The notes beneath the pieces are model-generated. The model was given only the letters and a program-made list of their open reading frames with translations, was not told where the DNA came from and made no database searches. This document shows positions 6,603 through 15,565 of a stretch of DNA of 36,695 nucleotides, piece by piece; position 1 is the first letter of the stretch; the number at the start of each line of letters is the position of its first letter. Source of the DNA: Bacteroidales bacterium (GTDB lineage Bacteria > Bacteroidota > Bacteroidia > Bacteroidales > F082); NCBI GenBank assembly GCA_017439405.1, contig JAFSJF010000101.1, forward strand, positions 1-36,695. The letters run 5' to 3'. A program made the translations under genes and the position numbers.

Positions 6603-6935
6603 ATGAATAACCTGACCGCATTGAGGAATTTGTGTAACGCCATTGCGAACACATTCTATCCTGACCAAGGCACCCTTGAACTTGCCCTTTTCAACGAGGG
6701 CATCGACCCCGCCGCAAACGCCACACCCAAAGACCCGAACATCTTCAAGGTGGCCGTGTCGCTGGTGATGGGCTATGTGGAGGGTAGCCGAAACGAGAAC
6801 GGGGTTTCGACCTCCGTCAGGGATGAGGCCGTGAAAGAGAGCATCAAGTATTGGTGCAACATCTACGGCCTCGATGCGGATGAGGTTTTGGGCGATTACA
6901 TCAGGGTTATTGAGGATTGTTCTCATAGATGGTAA
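6603..6935 (+). CDS. Head-tail connector (gp6-like adaptor)
   Basis: 110 residues, mostly helical, with LRNLCNAIANTFYPDQGTLE at the N-terminus and IKYWCNIYGLDADEVLG near the end. Small helical proteins directly after the major capsid gene normally form the adaptor ring under the portal. The DUF6706-like family of Bacteroides phages has this pattern, though I assign it from memory. It ends seven bases inside the next gene. Confidence 0.65.
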   Translation: MNNLTALRNLCNAIANTFYPDQGTLELALFNEGIDPAANATPKDPNIFKVAVSLVMGYVEGSRNENGVSTSVRDEAVKESIKYWCNIYGLDADEVLGDYIRVIEDCSHRW

Positions 6936-7258
6936 GCGGCATGAGGTACAACGGAAGCCTGAAATATCAGACCCTCACCGGAAACGAGCAGGTGAACGAG
7001 TACGGGGAACCCGTGGCGGCGCAAGTGTCATGGAGCGACCCCGTGCCTTGTTCAGTCAAGACCAACAGCGACACCCGAAAAGGAAAGTATGAGGACGGCG
7101 AGTTTCGCCACGCCTCGTTCACGGTGCTGGTAGAGTACCGTGAACACTTTGCAGCAAAGAGGGTGAAGCTGGAGCGGCTTGGGGAGGATTTGGGCGAGTT
7201 CCAGGTGATTTCCGTTGAGCCTCTTGTCACTGTCGGACGTATTCAGATCATCGTGTGA
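6929..7258 (+). CDS. Head closure (stopper) protein
   Basis: 109 residues, predominantly beta, with RYNGSLKYQTLTGNEQVNEY, SDPVPCSVKTNSDTRKGKYEDGEF and FQVISVEPLVTVGRIQIIV. It has the size and beta-barrel look of SPP1 gp16-like stoppers. It overlaps the connector gene by seven bases and precedes the HK97 gp10-like gene, the conserved neck order. An in-frame ATG at 6941 is an alternative start. Confidence 0.6.
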   Translation: MVSGMRYNGSLKYQTLTGNEQVNEYGEPVAAQVSWSDPVPCSVKTNSDTRKGKYEDGEFRHASFTVLVEYREHFAAKRVKLERLGEDLGEFQVISVEPLVTVGRIQIIV

Positions 7259-7261
7259 GCT

Positions 7262-7762
7262 ATGGCAAAGGTGACGACTACACATGGCAAGTACAAGGGC
7301 GTTGTGGTGAACACCACCGACTACAAGGCCGTCAACCGGGCGTTGCTGAAGCGCAAGGAGGAGCTGGAGCGCGCACTCGTCAAGCGTTTCACCGATATTG
7401 GCGAGAAATGCGTTACGATAGCCCGCGACCCCCATCCCGGCGACTGGGGCGATGTGACGGGCAACCTTCGCAGCTCCATCGGCTATGTTGTGCTGAAGGA
7501 CGGCCAAGCCGTTGTTGAGGGCGCATCGAAGCAGTACAGCGGGCCGAAGGGTGACGGGTCGGACGGACCCGCCGCCGCCGAAGCCCTTTTGACCCAGCTT
7601 CAGGCGAAGTTCCCCACGGGCATTGTACTGATAGTTTGTGCCGGAATGAATTACGCCGCGTATGTGGAGAATGTCCGTCACAAGGACGTGCTTACCACCG
7701 CAGAGCTGTTGATGGAGAGCCTCATAAGGAAACATCTGACTAACAACGGTATCGTGAAATGA
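7262..7762 (+). CDS. HK97 gp10-like neck / tail completion protein
   Basis: 166 residues. The diagnostic part is DWGDVTGNLRSSIGYVVLKDG, the TGNLRxSI motif of the HK97 gp10 family, together with the late GMNYAAYVENVRHKDV, the AxYVE motif, and the terminal helix. These proteins sit between the head completion proteins and the tail terminator. The stop overlaps the next start as ATGA. Confidence 0.75.
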   Translation: MAKVTTTHGKYKGVVVNTTDYKAVNRALLKRKEELERALVKRFTDIGEKCVTIARDPHPGDWGDVTGNLRSSIGYVVLKDGQAVVEGASKQYSGPKGDGSDGPAAAEALLTQLQAKFPTGIVLIVCAGMNYAAYVENVRHKDVLTTAELLMESLIRKHLTNNGIVK

Positions 7763-8178
7763 ACAGCGGAATCAAGACGGAAAAGCAGGTCGAGCGTGAT
7801 TTCTTCACCTTCATCCGTGAGAGCGAGCTCGGTCGTGGAATCAGGGGGACGGTTTACCGCCCCGAAATGAGACCCGCCGATGCCGACACGGAGGATTTGG
7901 TGGTGAAGTTCCTCGCTGGGCTTGACGAACAAATCCAAAGCGGCGTGGTCATCATCAACATCTACGTGCCTGACATCCCATTTGGGAATGACGGGCGCAA
8001 GGTTGAGGACATTACCCGTGTGGATGAGTTGGAAAAGCTGATTCGCGGTTTCGTTGACAATAACGACAACACCGAGTATTGGATGCAGACTGACGGCTCG
8101 CCGAGGTCAACTGCCATTGAGAATATAGAGCAACATTTGATTTACGCAAGAATTAAGTTTAACCGATTAGCACAATAA
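7759..8178 (+). CDS. Tail terminator protein
   Basis: 139 residues. Position between the gp10-like protein and the tail tube protein, ATGA coupling with the former, and an alternating helix/strand pattern (FFTFIRESELGRGI, DLVVKFLAGLDEQIQSG, VVIINIYVPDI, DELEKLIRGFVD) fit the tail terminator family (lambda gpU-like). Sequence motifs are weak in this family, so the call rests on order and size. Confidence 0.6.
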   Translation: MNSGIKTEKQVERDFFTFIRESELGRGIRGTVYRPEMRPADADTEDLVVKFLAGLDEQIQSGVVIINIYVPDIPFGNDGRKVEDITRVDELEKLIRGFVDNNDNTEYWMQTDGSPRSTAIENIEQHLIYARIKFNRLAQ

Positions 8179-8182
8179 CACT

Positions 8183-8698
8183 ATGAGTAAAATTATCATG
8201 TCTTGGTCGAAGTGCAAGATTGAGGTCGGTGAGACCGAAGCCAACGATGCGATGGCCGCAACGCTGACCGACATCGGCGTTATCAACGACAAATCGACCG
8301 CACTTGCCGCAGAAGACGGCGAGTCGCTTACCGCAGTCGCCACGGGCGGCGTTGTGGTAGCCGAGGAAGAAGGCGAGCCGGTCATCACCCTGACCACCCG
8401 CGTGAAGGAAATGTCCTACAAGGTGGAATCGATGTTCACGGGTGCCGAGGTTGGTACGGGTGACAACGATGGCGAGCTGACCGTGAAGACCAATGTTGTG
8501 TCGAAGGACTTCAGCGTGAAGCTGACCCCGAAAAACATCGGTGCCGTTGGCATCAAAGCCCGCCGTACCCATGTGTCGTTCCGTCCTGGCTCTTCGGAAG
8601 AGGAAGGCCAGTTCGTGGACTTGACCTTCAAAATCCTTGCTTGCGAGGATGGCGAACTGTACAAGAAGTTCAAGGTGAAGGCCGAGGATTGGGCTTAG
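8183..8698 (+). CDS. Major tail tube protein
   Basis: 171 residues, beta-rich: KIIMSWSKCKIEVGETE at the start, repeated strands such as PVITLTTRVKEMSYKVESMF and FSVKLTPKN, and ending FVDLTFKILACEDGELYKKFKV. It is directly downstream of the terminator and upstream of the tail chaperones. No tail-sheath gene is present, which points to a non-contractile siphovirus tail. Confidence 0.72.
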   Translation: MSKIIMSWSKCKIEVGETEANDAMAATLTDIGVINDKSTALAAEDGESLTAVATGGVVVAEEEGEPVITLTTRVKEMSYKVESMFTGAEVGTGDNDGELTVKTNVVSKDFSVKLTPKNIGAVGIKARRTHVSFRPGSSEEEGQFVDLTFKILACEDGELYKKFKVKAEDWA

Positions 8699-8815
8699 TC
8701 TCAGTCCGCAGGCGGCTAACCTATTGAGCATACGCGTACTTTTTTTGTTGGACATTTGATTTGGCGAGTGGAATTAGACACCCTTTTGCTGGTAGGTAGG
8801 ATAAACCAGCACAAC

Positions 8816-8888
8816 GGCGGGATGGAGCAGTTGGCAGCTTGTCGGTTTCATAAGCCGAAGGTCGGGGGTTCAAGTCCCTCTCCCGCTA
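8816..8888 (+). tRNA. tRNA-Met (CAT), possibly tRNA-Ile2
   Basis: The sequence folds as a full cloverleaf. The acceptor stem is GGCGGGA with TCCCGCT, where pair 1-72 is G-U. The D stem is GAGC/GCTT, the anticodon stem TCGGT/GCCGA, the T stem GGGGG/CCCTC, with loop TTCAAGT. The anticodon CAT is at 8849-8851. The 3' CCA is not fully encoded (CCC follows the discriminator A). The anticodon stem lacks the three G-C pairs of initiator tRNA, so it is elongator Met, or Ile decoding AUA if the C is modified to lysidine. It lies between the tail tube and tail chaperone genes. A 7-bp hairpin (TGCTGGT 8787, ACCAGCA 8805) stands just before it. Confidence 0.88.
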
Positions 8889-8908
8889 CCCATCAAATTC
8901 ATACCACA

Positions 8909-9445
8909 ATGGAACGCACCATCGAGCAGCGGGTGGCGGCTGCGATACTTGAAAAGGCCACCGACAGCATAGAGATTGGCGGCGAGGTCTATCCGTTGGG
9001 CGACCCTTGCATGGCCACCTTGATTCTCGTTTCCGAATTGATTTCAACGATGCCCGTGGTTGAGAAAGTGCCGAAGGAGCAGATTGTTTACTCGGTGCTC
9101 CATTATGCCAAGGACTTCAACGCCGTTGCCGACCTTCTCGCCATCCTGATATTGGGTGCGGGTCATTTGACGGAGGATATAGAGGTCGAGAAGGAAATTG
9201 TGGAATATGAGCGTTTCCTTGGCGTTTTCAGGCGCAAGAAAGTTAAGACGGTGACCGAGACAGTGACCGTTGACAAAAAAGCCTCTCTTGCGCGTGAAAT
9301 CGCCCTGAATGTGCGTCCGTCCATCGTGTTCAACTGCATCATCACGAGGTTGCAGGATGCGGAGGTGGCGCATTTTTTCTCCATTATCACTTCCCTAAGC
9401 GAGGCAAACATCCTAAAGCCAACAAGGGAAGTGGCAAATCCCTGA
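8909..9445 (+). CDS. Tail assembly chaperone (gpG-like)
   Basis: 178 residues from the ATG at 8909. The frame is open further upstream but runs through the tRNA, so the upstream part is not coding. The protein is helical: RVAAAILEKATDSIEIGG, GDPCMATLILVSELIST, NAVADLLAILILGAGH, FNCIITRLQDAEVAHFF. It sits between the tail tube and the tape measure, the place of lambda gpG. A slippery heptamer near its end (9373-9379) would send a fraction of ribosomes into the -1 frame to make a longer gpGT-like protein of about 258 residues. Confidence 0.75.
   Translation: MERTIEQRVAAAILEKATDSIEIGGEVYPLGDPCMATLILVSELISTMPVVEKVPKEQIVYSVLHYAKDFNAVADLLAILILGAGHLTEDIEVEKEIVEYERFLGVFRRKKVKTVTETVTVDKKASLAREIALNVRPSIVFNCIITRLQDAEVAHFFSIITSLSEANILKPTREVANP
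9373..9379 (+). promoter_or_regulatory. Slippery heptamer T TTT TTC for programmed -1 frameshift
   Basis: In the gpG-like frame the codons are CAT TTT TTC TCC, so T TTT TTC fits the X XXY YYZ rule for -1 slippage. The -1 frame is open through this site and continues without a stop to the TGA at 9682-9684. Downstream structure was not assessed. Confidence 0.7.
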
Positions 9446-9684
9446 ACGACAGCATTTGGGCTACCGTGCTTGGAGTGGCCAAGATGTTCGGCATGACGGA
9501 TAAGGAGGCGTTGTACGACATAAGCTATAAGAACGCCATCATGTATTCAAGGGCGATGCCGATGCCGAATGACGAGACGGAGGATGAAAACAAGCCGCTC
9601 TTTGATGAAAGCCTCGATGCCAACAATCCTGACAATTTCAACAAATTCAACGACTTTGAAGATGAGGAGGTAGTAAAAGCATGA
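9379..9684 (+). CDS. Frameshift extension of the tail assembly chaperone (T part of gpGT)
   Basis: About 101 residues read in the -1 frame after the heptamer. The segment passes through KANKGSGKSLNDSIWATVLG, GVAKMFGMTDKEALYDISYK and a Met/Pro-rich SRAMPMPND stretch to an acidic, Asn-rich end (LDANNPDNFNKFNDFED). There is no start codon with a ribosome site before 9466, so expression as a fusion is more likely than as a separate 72-residue protein. In lambda-like phages the T part recruits tail tube subunits around the tape measure. The stop overlaps the tape-measure start as ATGA. Confidence 0.68.
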   Translation, partial: LHYHFPKRGKHPKANKGSGKSLNDSIWATVLGVAKMFGMTDKEALYDISYKNAIMYSRAMPMPNDETEDENKPLFDESLDANNPDNFNKFNDFEDEEVVKA

Positions 9685-12600
9685 ACACTGACGGCAACAT
9701 TGACGGCACTTTGAGTTTCGGAACCGCCGTGGATATGAGCGGCTTCGATGAGGCACAAAACGAAATCATTGCAAGAATACAGCAGATTGGCGAAAAGGCC
9801 GAGGCGCAAGGAATGGAATTGCATGACTTCATCAGTAACATTCCAGCGGTCGATTTGGCAAGTTTTGCCAATGTTGATTCCTTGGATAAGGTTAAGGATG
9901 CCTTTGAAAACATCAACTATGTGATGGAATCGAGCAAGGCGGCAATCAAGCAACTTGAGCAAGAGTACGACCGCCTTGGCAAGGAAATGGACGATGCTTT
10001 CAAAAGCGGCAAGGATGAGGAATACGGCCAGCTCGACCGTAAGCGTAAGACCATCAAGGAACTGATTGCCTTACGCACGAAGTTGATGAGTACGACCGAC
10101 AAAGTGGCTGGCGAACTCTCCGAATACGAGGGGAAACTTAAAAAGAGTGCCGATGCCACCAGAAAAGCGGCTGATGAACTGAAGAAAGCCGAGCCTTCCC
10201 ATGTGTCGATGAGACAAAGAATCAGAGAGTTGAAGGATGCGCTCGTTGAAATGGAAGCCGCTGGGCAGCGCAATACCGATGAATATAGGAAAATACAAGC
10301 CGAGGCCGCAAAGTTGACTGACGCTTGGGCTGATGCAACACACCAAGCTACAATCCTTGCCCATGACCAAAAGGGATTTCAGGGCATCATTTCAGGATTG
10401 AGCGGCGTTTCGGGTGCTTTCACGGCTGCACAAGGCGCGGTTTCCCTATTTGCTGGAGAGAACGAGGATTTGCAGAAAATTATGTTGAAAGTGCAATCCC
10501 TCATGGCTATCACTATGGGATTGCAGCAAGTGCAAGCCACACTTGACAAGGATTCGGCCTTTAGGCTTGTAACCCTGAATGGGCTAAAAGAATGGTGGAA
10601 CAAATTGCTTGCCGTGGGTGCTGGCGAAGCCGCAACGGAGGCCACAGCCATTGCCGCCAACACCGCCTCAGAGGTGGCCAACGCAGAGGCAACCACCGCC
10701 GAAGCAGCTGCCAAAGAGGCCAAAGCCGCAGCCGCTGGAGGTGCGGCTTCAGCCGAGGTGGTGGATACGGCGGCTACCGGGGCGAATGCCGCTGCCGCTA
10801 CCGCCGGCACAGCGGCCAATATCGGGCTTGCTGGGGCATTCAGGATGGTTGGTGCGGCCATCAAGTCGATTCCCGTTTTCGGATGGATTGCAGCGGCCAT
10901 TGGTGCGCTCATTGGTGTCGTTTCCCATTTCGTAAAGAAATCGAGAGAGGCCAAAGAAGCCGCCAAGGAACAAAGGGAAATGGTAAAGGATGCCAACAAA
11001 GCCTACATCGAGGCAAAGGTGGGCATCAACGACAATATCACCGCCCTTGAAAGGTTCAACGGAACCAAGGAACAGGAAAAGAAACTTGTTTCCGACCTTA
11101 ACACCAAGTACGGCGAAACAATGGGCTATCACAAGAGCCGTGGCGAGTGGCTGGCCGTACTGAAGGAAAAAGGCGAGGCATATTGCCAAACAATGTTGCT
11201 TGAGGCCAAGGCACAAGCCCTATTGAACAAATACACCGAAGCCTACATCAATCTCATGGACGTGAAGGCAATGGCTGAAAATGGCGAGTTCAAGAAATGG
11301 TGGCGAAGCAAATCGGGCGACGAAAAAGCCGCTCAGGAAGCCATTAAAGCCGCCGAGGACAATGTGAAGAAGTGGGAGGATGAGTATAATAAATTGCAGG
11401 CCGAAATCTCCACCTTCAAAAGCGATAACGGGCTTGACTTCCATCCCCAATCCAATTTCGACCCGAAAAAGGCGGCATCAGAGATTAAGAAGGCTATGGA
11501 TGATTACAAGTCAAACGTAAAGAGGTTCATGGCCGATGCCGAAAAGGAAATAACCCAAGGGATAATAGACGCTCAAGCGGAGGGATTGGGGAAAGAACTG
11601 TTGGCATCCCGTGTGGCCACTGAGCGGCGTTTGGAGGATTGGGAAAACCAACTCCGCGCCCTTGCAAAGCAACGCAAGGAAATGCTGAAGGCGCAATACA
11701 TGAGCCGTGATGGTGCCACGGAATCGGGGTGGGAACAATCGTCAGCCGGAAAGAAATCGGAGGATGACTATATGAAGGACATCCTCAACGAGGGCGGCGA
11801 GATTGCGGAAATGTACTACAAACGAAGGGCACAAATCACAGAAAATGGCGAGCGTGAGATTGCAAACATAACGCAAAGGTATAACGATTCGTGGATTGAT
11901 GAGTTTGGCACAACCACCCAAAAGCTGGAGAAATTGGAGCGCGATTGGTTTGCGCGTTTCGCAAGCAATTCCATACCGCCTGAATTCATGGACAAGGCCA
12001 TTGAACAGATGGAACATCAATTCGCTTCCCTGAAATCCGAGAATTTCAAAAACCTGATTGATTGGGACAGCGTTTTCGGCGACCTTGACAACCAGTCCAT
12101 CCAATCGTTGAGGGCTAACCTCGATAGGATTAGAGCCTATTTTGAGCAACACAAGGAATCGATGGACACCGAGACCATCAAGGACTTCACGGAGGCAATG
12201 AAGCGGATGGAGGATGAAATCGCCAGCCGCAACCCCTTTGAGGCCATGCACAAGTCGTTGAGGGACATCGGGACGGCAAAGACGGAGTTGGTTGCCGCCT
12301 TGAACGAGGTAGCCGCTGCACAGCAGGGACTTAATGAGGCTCAAAATGAGTACAATGCCGCCCAAGAATACTACAACCAGCTTCAGGCCGAAATGATGAA
12401 CGGCGACCTAACGGAGGATAGCGAGGAAATGATTGAGGCCAAAAACCGAATGGCCGAAGCCAAAACCAAGCTGAACCAAGCCGAGGAAAGGGGCGTGAAA
12501 GCCGAGAACAATGTCATCAAGGGGCGAAACAACCTGACGGCGGCTTACCGCAATTTTGCCACGCAGTTGAAGAATTGCGGCTCGGTGATTAGTGGTGTAG

Positions 12601-14108
12601 GCACCAATGCGAAAAACCTTGCGGCCGTTTTCTCCAAGGATTTGGCTGACAGCATGGAAAAGGGCATCGACTTCATGGATGAGATTATCGATGCCGCCTC
12701 ATCGGTAATCAACGCCCTTGCGGATGTTGGCAAGGGTGCTGCCACGGGCATTGAGGCCGCCGTGGCGGCTTCGGCTCAAGGCTCGACCGCCGCTGCCGCC
12801 GCCGGTGCCACGGCAATCTCGACCATTGAAAAGGCATCGGTCATCCTGACCGTGATTTCAGCCGCCTTGCAGGTGGCAACGGCCATTGCCAATCTTGTGA
12901 GCAATAATGCGGCATCGGAAAAGCGCATCAAGGCACTTCAAGATAGGATTGATTCCCTTGAATGGGAAATCCAAAACAGCGATGTGCTTCTATTCCAAGA
13001 AAAGTACCGTGACACCGTTGCAGAAACAAAAGAGGCACTTGCGGAGGCTTTGGAGTATGTGAAGCAATATTCCGATGCCTACATACAAGCCGCCGCTGAA
13101 GCGGATGCCGCTTGGAGAGAGTACTATGCCAACCAAGACCCCGAAATGGACGAATCTCTTCGCCAGCAAGCCGTATGGAAAGAGGCAATGGCCAAAAGCA
13201 TATTGACGGAGGAACAAATGCAGAAGGCCACCGAGGTACTTGCCGAAAATTGGGCTCAAGTCGATTATTCCGCTACAAGGGCATTGAGTTCGGAGAAATA
13301 CAAGATTGCCTACGACAATGTGAAGAAACTTGCCGAGCAGACCATTGACTTGCAAAAGCAGAATGAGGAACTTGAAGAAGGCAAGGATTCGGAAAAGAAA
13401 AAGAAGGAAATCGAGGAAAACAACCAGCAAATCCAAGAAAACGCCCAAGAATCTGCGGAGATTGTCGCTGGTATCATTGAGGATGTCTTGGGCAGTTCGG
13501 CCAATGACATTGCCTCGCAGTTGGGCAACGCCTTCTTTGATGCGGTTTCCCAAGGAGAGGATGCAATGGAGGCATGGGGCGAAAAGACCAACGAGATTGT
13601 TGCCGACATCATCAGGCGAATGTTGGTGCAAAGTTTCCTTGAAAAAAAGATTGCCAAAATCATAGATGACTATCAGGAGCAGTGGTTTGATGCCGATGGC
13701 CTGAATATGGATGCCGTGATTGCATCGATGCCTGACTTTGCCAACAGCCTATTGAACGCTGGCGAGGAATTTCAGGCGATTTGGGAACAACTGCCCGATA
13801 ATATCAAGGAATTCTTGTACGGTGACGCGGAGCGCGAAGGCTCCCAGCGTGGCATCGCCACGGCCTCGCAGGATTCGGTTGATGAGAACAACGCCCGCCT
13901 GACCACCATTCAAGGCCACACCTACAGCCTTGTTCAAGGGCTGGAGGAACTGAATGGCACGGCCTCCCTTATTTTGGATAGGGTGACGGGCATCGAGGCC
14001 AACACCAACGAGGCCAACAACAAGCTGGACAATATGGGCAACCGTGTGAGGAACATCGAGAACACGATTGACGACATACAAAGGAACGGAATCAGGATAA
14101 GGGGTTAA
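9681..14108 (+). CDS. Tail tape measure protein
   Basis: 1475 residues, the length standard of the tail. Long coiled-coil stretches cover roughly 60-230, 590-760 and 860-960, with many Lys, Glu and Ala. Two hydrophobic segments occur: about 386-417 (IPVFGWIAAAIGALIGVVSH) and about 1040-1080 (VILTVISAALQVATAIANLV). These are typical of tape measures that form or cross the membrane during DNA entry. The C-terminus is again helical. By the usual rule of about 0.15 nm per residue, the tail would be around 220 nm long. It starts inside the stop of the chaperone extension and is followed by the distal tail genes. Confidence 0.92.
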   Translation: MNTDGNIDGTLSFGTAVDMSGFDEAQNEIIARIQQIGEKAEAQGMELHDFISNIPAVDLASFANVDSLDKVKDAFENINYVMESSKAAIKQLEQEYDRLGKEMDDAFKSGKDEEYGQLDRKRKTIKELIALRTKLMSTTDKVAGELSEYEGKLKKSADATRKAADELKKAEPSHVSMRQRIRELKDALVEMEAAGQRNTDEYRKIQAEAAKLTDAWADATHQATILAHDQKGFQGIISGLSGVSGAFTAAQGAVSLFAGENEDLQKIMLKVQSLMAITMGLQQVQATLDKDSAFRLVTLNGLKEWWNKLLAVGAGEAATEATAIAANTASEVANAEATTAEAAAKEAKAAAAGGAASAEVVDTAATGANAAAATAGTAANIGLAGAFRMVGAAIKSIPVFGWIAAAIGALIGVVSHFVKKSREAKEAAKEQREMVKDANKAYIEAKVGINDNITALERFNGTKEQEKKLVSDLNTKYGETMGYHKSRGEWLAVLKEKGEAYCQTMLLEAKAQALLNKYTEAYINLMDVKAMAENGEFKKWWRSKSGDEKAAQEAIKAAEDNVKKWEDEYNKLQAEISTFKSDNGLDFHPQSNFDPKKAASEIKKAMDDYKSNVKRFMADAEKEITQGIIDAQAEGLGKELLASRVATERRLEDWENQLRALAKQRKEMLKAQYMSRDGATESGWEQSSAGKKSEDDYMKDILNEGGEIAEMYYKRRAQITENGEREIANITQRYNDSWIDEFGTTTQKLEKLERDWFARFASNSIPPEFMDKAIEQMEHQFASLKSENFKNLIDWDSVFGDLDNQSIQSLRANLDRIRAYFEQHKESMDTETIKDFTEAMKRMEDEIASRNPFEAMHKSLRDIGTAKTELVAALNEVAAAQQGLNEAQNEYNAAQEYYNQLQAEMMNGDLTEDSEEMIEAKNRMAEAKTKLNQAEERGVKAENNVIKGRNNLTAAYRNFATQLKNCGSVISGVGTNAKNLAAVFSKDLADSMEKGIDFMDEIIDAASSVINALADVGKGAATGIEAAVAASAQGSTAAAAAGATAISTIEKASVILTVISAALQVATAIANLVSNNAASEKRIKALQDRIDSLEWEIQNSDVLLFQEKYRDTVAETKEALAEALEYVKQYSDAYIQAAAEADAAWREYYANQDPEMDESLRQQAVWKEAMAKSILTEEQMQKATEVLAENWAQVDYSATRALSSEKYKIAYDNVKKLAEQTIDLQKQNEELEEGKDSEKKKKEIEENNQQIQENAQESAEIVAGIIEDVLGSSANDIASQLGNAFFDAVSQGEDAMEAWGEKTNEIVADIIRRMLVQSFLEKKIAKIIDDYQEQWFDADGLNMDAVIASMPDFANSLLNAGEEFQAIWEQLPDNIKEFLYGDAEREGSQRGIATASQDSVDENNARLTTIQGHTYSLVQGLEELNGTASLILDRVTGIEANTNEANNKLDNMGNRVRNIENTIDDIQRNGIRIRG

Positions 14109-14112
14109 GGCA

Positions 14113-14604
14113 ATGAAAGAGATTAGGGATGCACAAAGGAAATGGCTGGAGGCGAAGGCCAAGGCCGCAAGGATGCAAGAGGGCAAGGGCGACTTCGAAC
14201 TTGCCGGAAAGTTGAACGCTTGCCAAATGTTCAAGGGCGATGAGAGCATTGAGGATTTGGCGGCATTGATGTTCACGCAACAGGGCATCGAGTTTATGAC
14301 GAGGCTGGGCGGTGGCTTCCCCGATTTGGCCGTTTTCCGCAAGTTCAAGCGGTATCAGCCCGCCAAGTTGGGGGTTTACATAGATGCTGGGCAAATCACC
14401 CTTGAAAACCCCGAAAAGGCCTTTTTGGTGGGCAATACCGTGGCCGTGCTGAAATACGATGAGTTGAAGGCCAAGCGGCTGGTTATGATGCACGGGGCGA
14501 AGGCCACCGTTGAGGCTTCGGGCTGGGCGGTGGTGAAGATTGACACGGACGGCACCTGCAATGTGGAAATCAAAAAGTCTGACCATGCAAAAGTATTGCG
14601 ATGA
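14113..14604 (+). CDS. Hypothetical tail-module protein (163 aa)
   Basis: Not recognised. Two parts are visible. An N-terminal helical part is rich in Lys and Ala (KWLEAKAKAARMQEGKGDFE). The beta-rich C-terminal part has regular short strands (LGVYIDAGQITLENPEKAFL, KRLVMMHGAKATVEASGWAV) and looks like a small solenoid. The stop overlaps the next start as ATGA. Its position between the tape measure and the distal tail protein suggests a tail-tip or chaperone role. Confidence 0.7.
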   Translation: MKEIRDAQRKWLEAKAKAARMQEGKGDFELAGKLNACQMFKGDESIEDLAALMFTQQGIEFMTRLGGGFPDLAVFRKFKRYQPAKLGVYIDAGQITLENPEKAFLVGNTVAVLKYDELKAKRLVMMHGAKATVEASGWAVVKIDTDGTCNVEIKKSDHAKVLR

Positions 14605-15545
14605 GATACACAAACAAACTATTCATAGACGAATTGGACGCGATGGTCGAGTACGGCGTTTTCGTGGAGCGGAACGGCTATCGGCAATTGCTCCAAATGC
14701 CCGTCTTCAAGAAAATCGAGCAAACCGATTGGCCGGAGTTTGACGGCATCGAGGCGGATTTGGCCAACCCCATGCTTGACGGGAGGCAGTTCCAAATCCA
14801 GTTTTGCATCAAGAACGTAAGATGGGCGGAGGATCTGTTCCTTGCCCTTTCGGATGGCGTTTACCATGAGTTTGATTTCAAGGACTTGGACATCAAGCGG
14901 AATTTGAGGCTGGTTTCCAACGGCTCCTTTTCATCCTATATCAGGCTGGGAAAGATGACCCTGACCTTTGCCGATGACTTCCCAGCGGGGTTGAAAGGCG
15001 ACCCCTACGAGCTGGGCGAGAGTGAGGTGGTGCAGCGCGGCTACAAGATTGACGGCATCGACTTCTCGCGGTTCGGTATGTATGTGCTTCGCGGTACTGA
15101 CGATTCCATCAGGAAAGCCCCCAACGTGCGTGAGAACCTGAAAATCACGGCAAAGAACATGAGCGGTGTGAGTTACGACAGCAACGGCGATGTGCATTGG
15201 AAGTCGAAGGATGTGACCCTGAAGCTGTTCGTTAGAGCCGCCGACATAGATGAGTTTTGGGAAAGATACGGGGCTTTGTACCAAATACTCCTTGCGCCTG
15301 GGTTGCGGACATTCACCTTCAGGCCAATCGATATGACCTACCATTGTTTCTATAAGAGCAACAGCATAACGAGGTTTGACATACTGACCAGCGGGAAAGT
15401 GTGGTGCGAGTTTTCCGTGGTCTTGACCTTCACCGATTGGCACCCCGTCAGTTCGTGGCTGTTGCTTGAAACCGAGCGTGAGGAATTGGTCATCACCGAG
15501 AATGACGGCAGCAACATCAACTACAACATCAAGATTAGGATTTAA
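14601..15545 (+). CDS. Distal tail protein (Dit-like)
   Basis: 314 residues. Position after the tape measure, and a two-part beta layout fit the Dit family, which forms the hub ring at the tail tip. The N-terminal part includes RQFQIQFCIKN, DGVYHEFDFKDL and FSSYIRLGKMTLTFADDF. The C-terminal part includes VHWKSKDVTLKLFVRAADID, FTFRPIDMTYHCFYKS and VWCEFSVVLTFTDWHPV. The order tape measure - Dit - fibre/hub is the standard siphovirus order. Confidence 0.65.
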   Translation: MRYTNKLFIDELDAMVEYGVFVERNGYRQLLQMPVFKKIEQTDWPEFDGIEADLANPMLDGRQFQIQFCIKNVRWAEDLFLALSDGVYHEFDFKDLDIKRNLRLVSNGSFSSYIRLGKMTLTFADDFPAGLKGDPYELGESEVVQRGYKIDGIDFSRFGMYVLRGTDDSIRKAPNVRENLKITAKNMSGVSYDSNGDVHWKSKDVTLKLFVRAADIDEFWERYGALYQILLAPGLRTFTFRPIDMTYHCFYKSNSITRFDILTSGKVWCEFSVVLTFTDWHPVSSWLLLETEREELVITENDGSNINYNIKIRI

Positions 15546-15565
15546 CCCTTTAATATCAATTTATT

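Noticed and set aside
5085-6926. Long minus-strand open frame (613 codons) opposite the capsid genes
   Set aside because: It is antisense to the well-supported capsid and decoration genes, has a composition typical of a shadow frame (His, Val and Gly rich) and no promoter.
8756-8908. N-terminal extension of the tail chaperone
   Set aside because: The extension reads through the tRNA gene; the ATG at 8909 gives a normal-sized protein.
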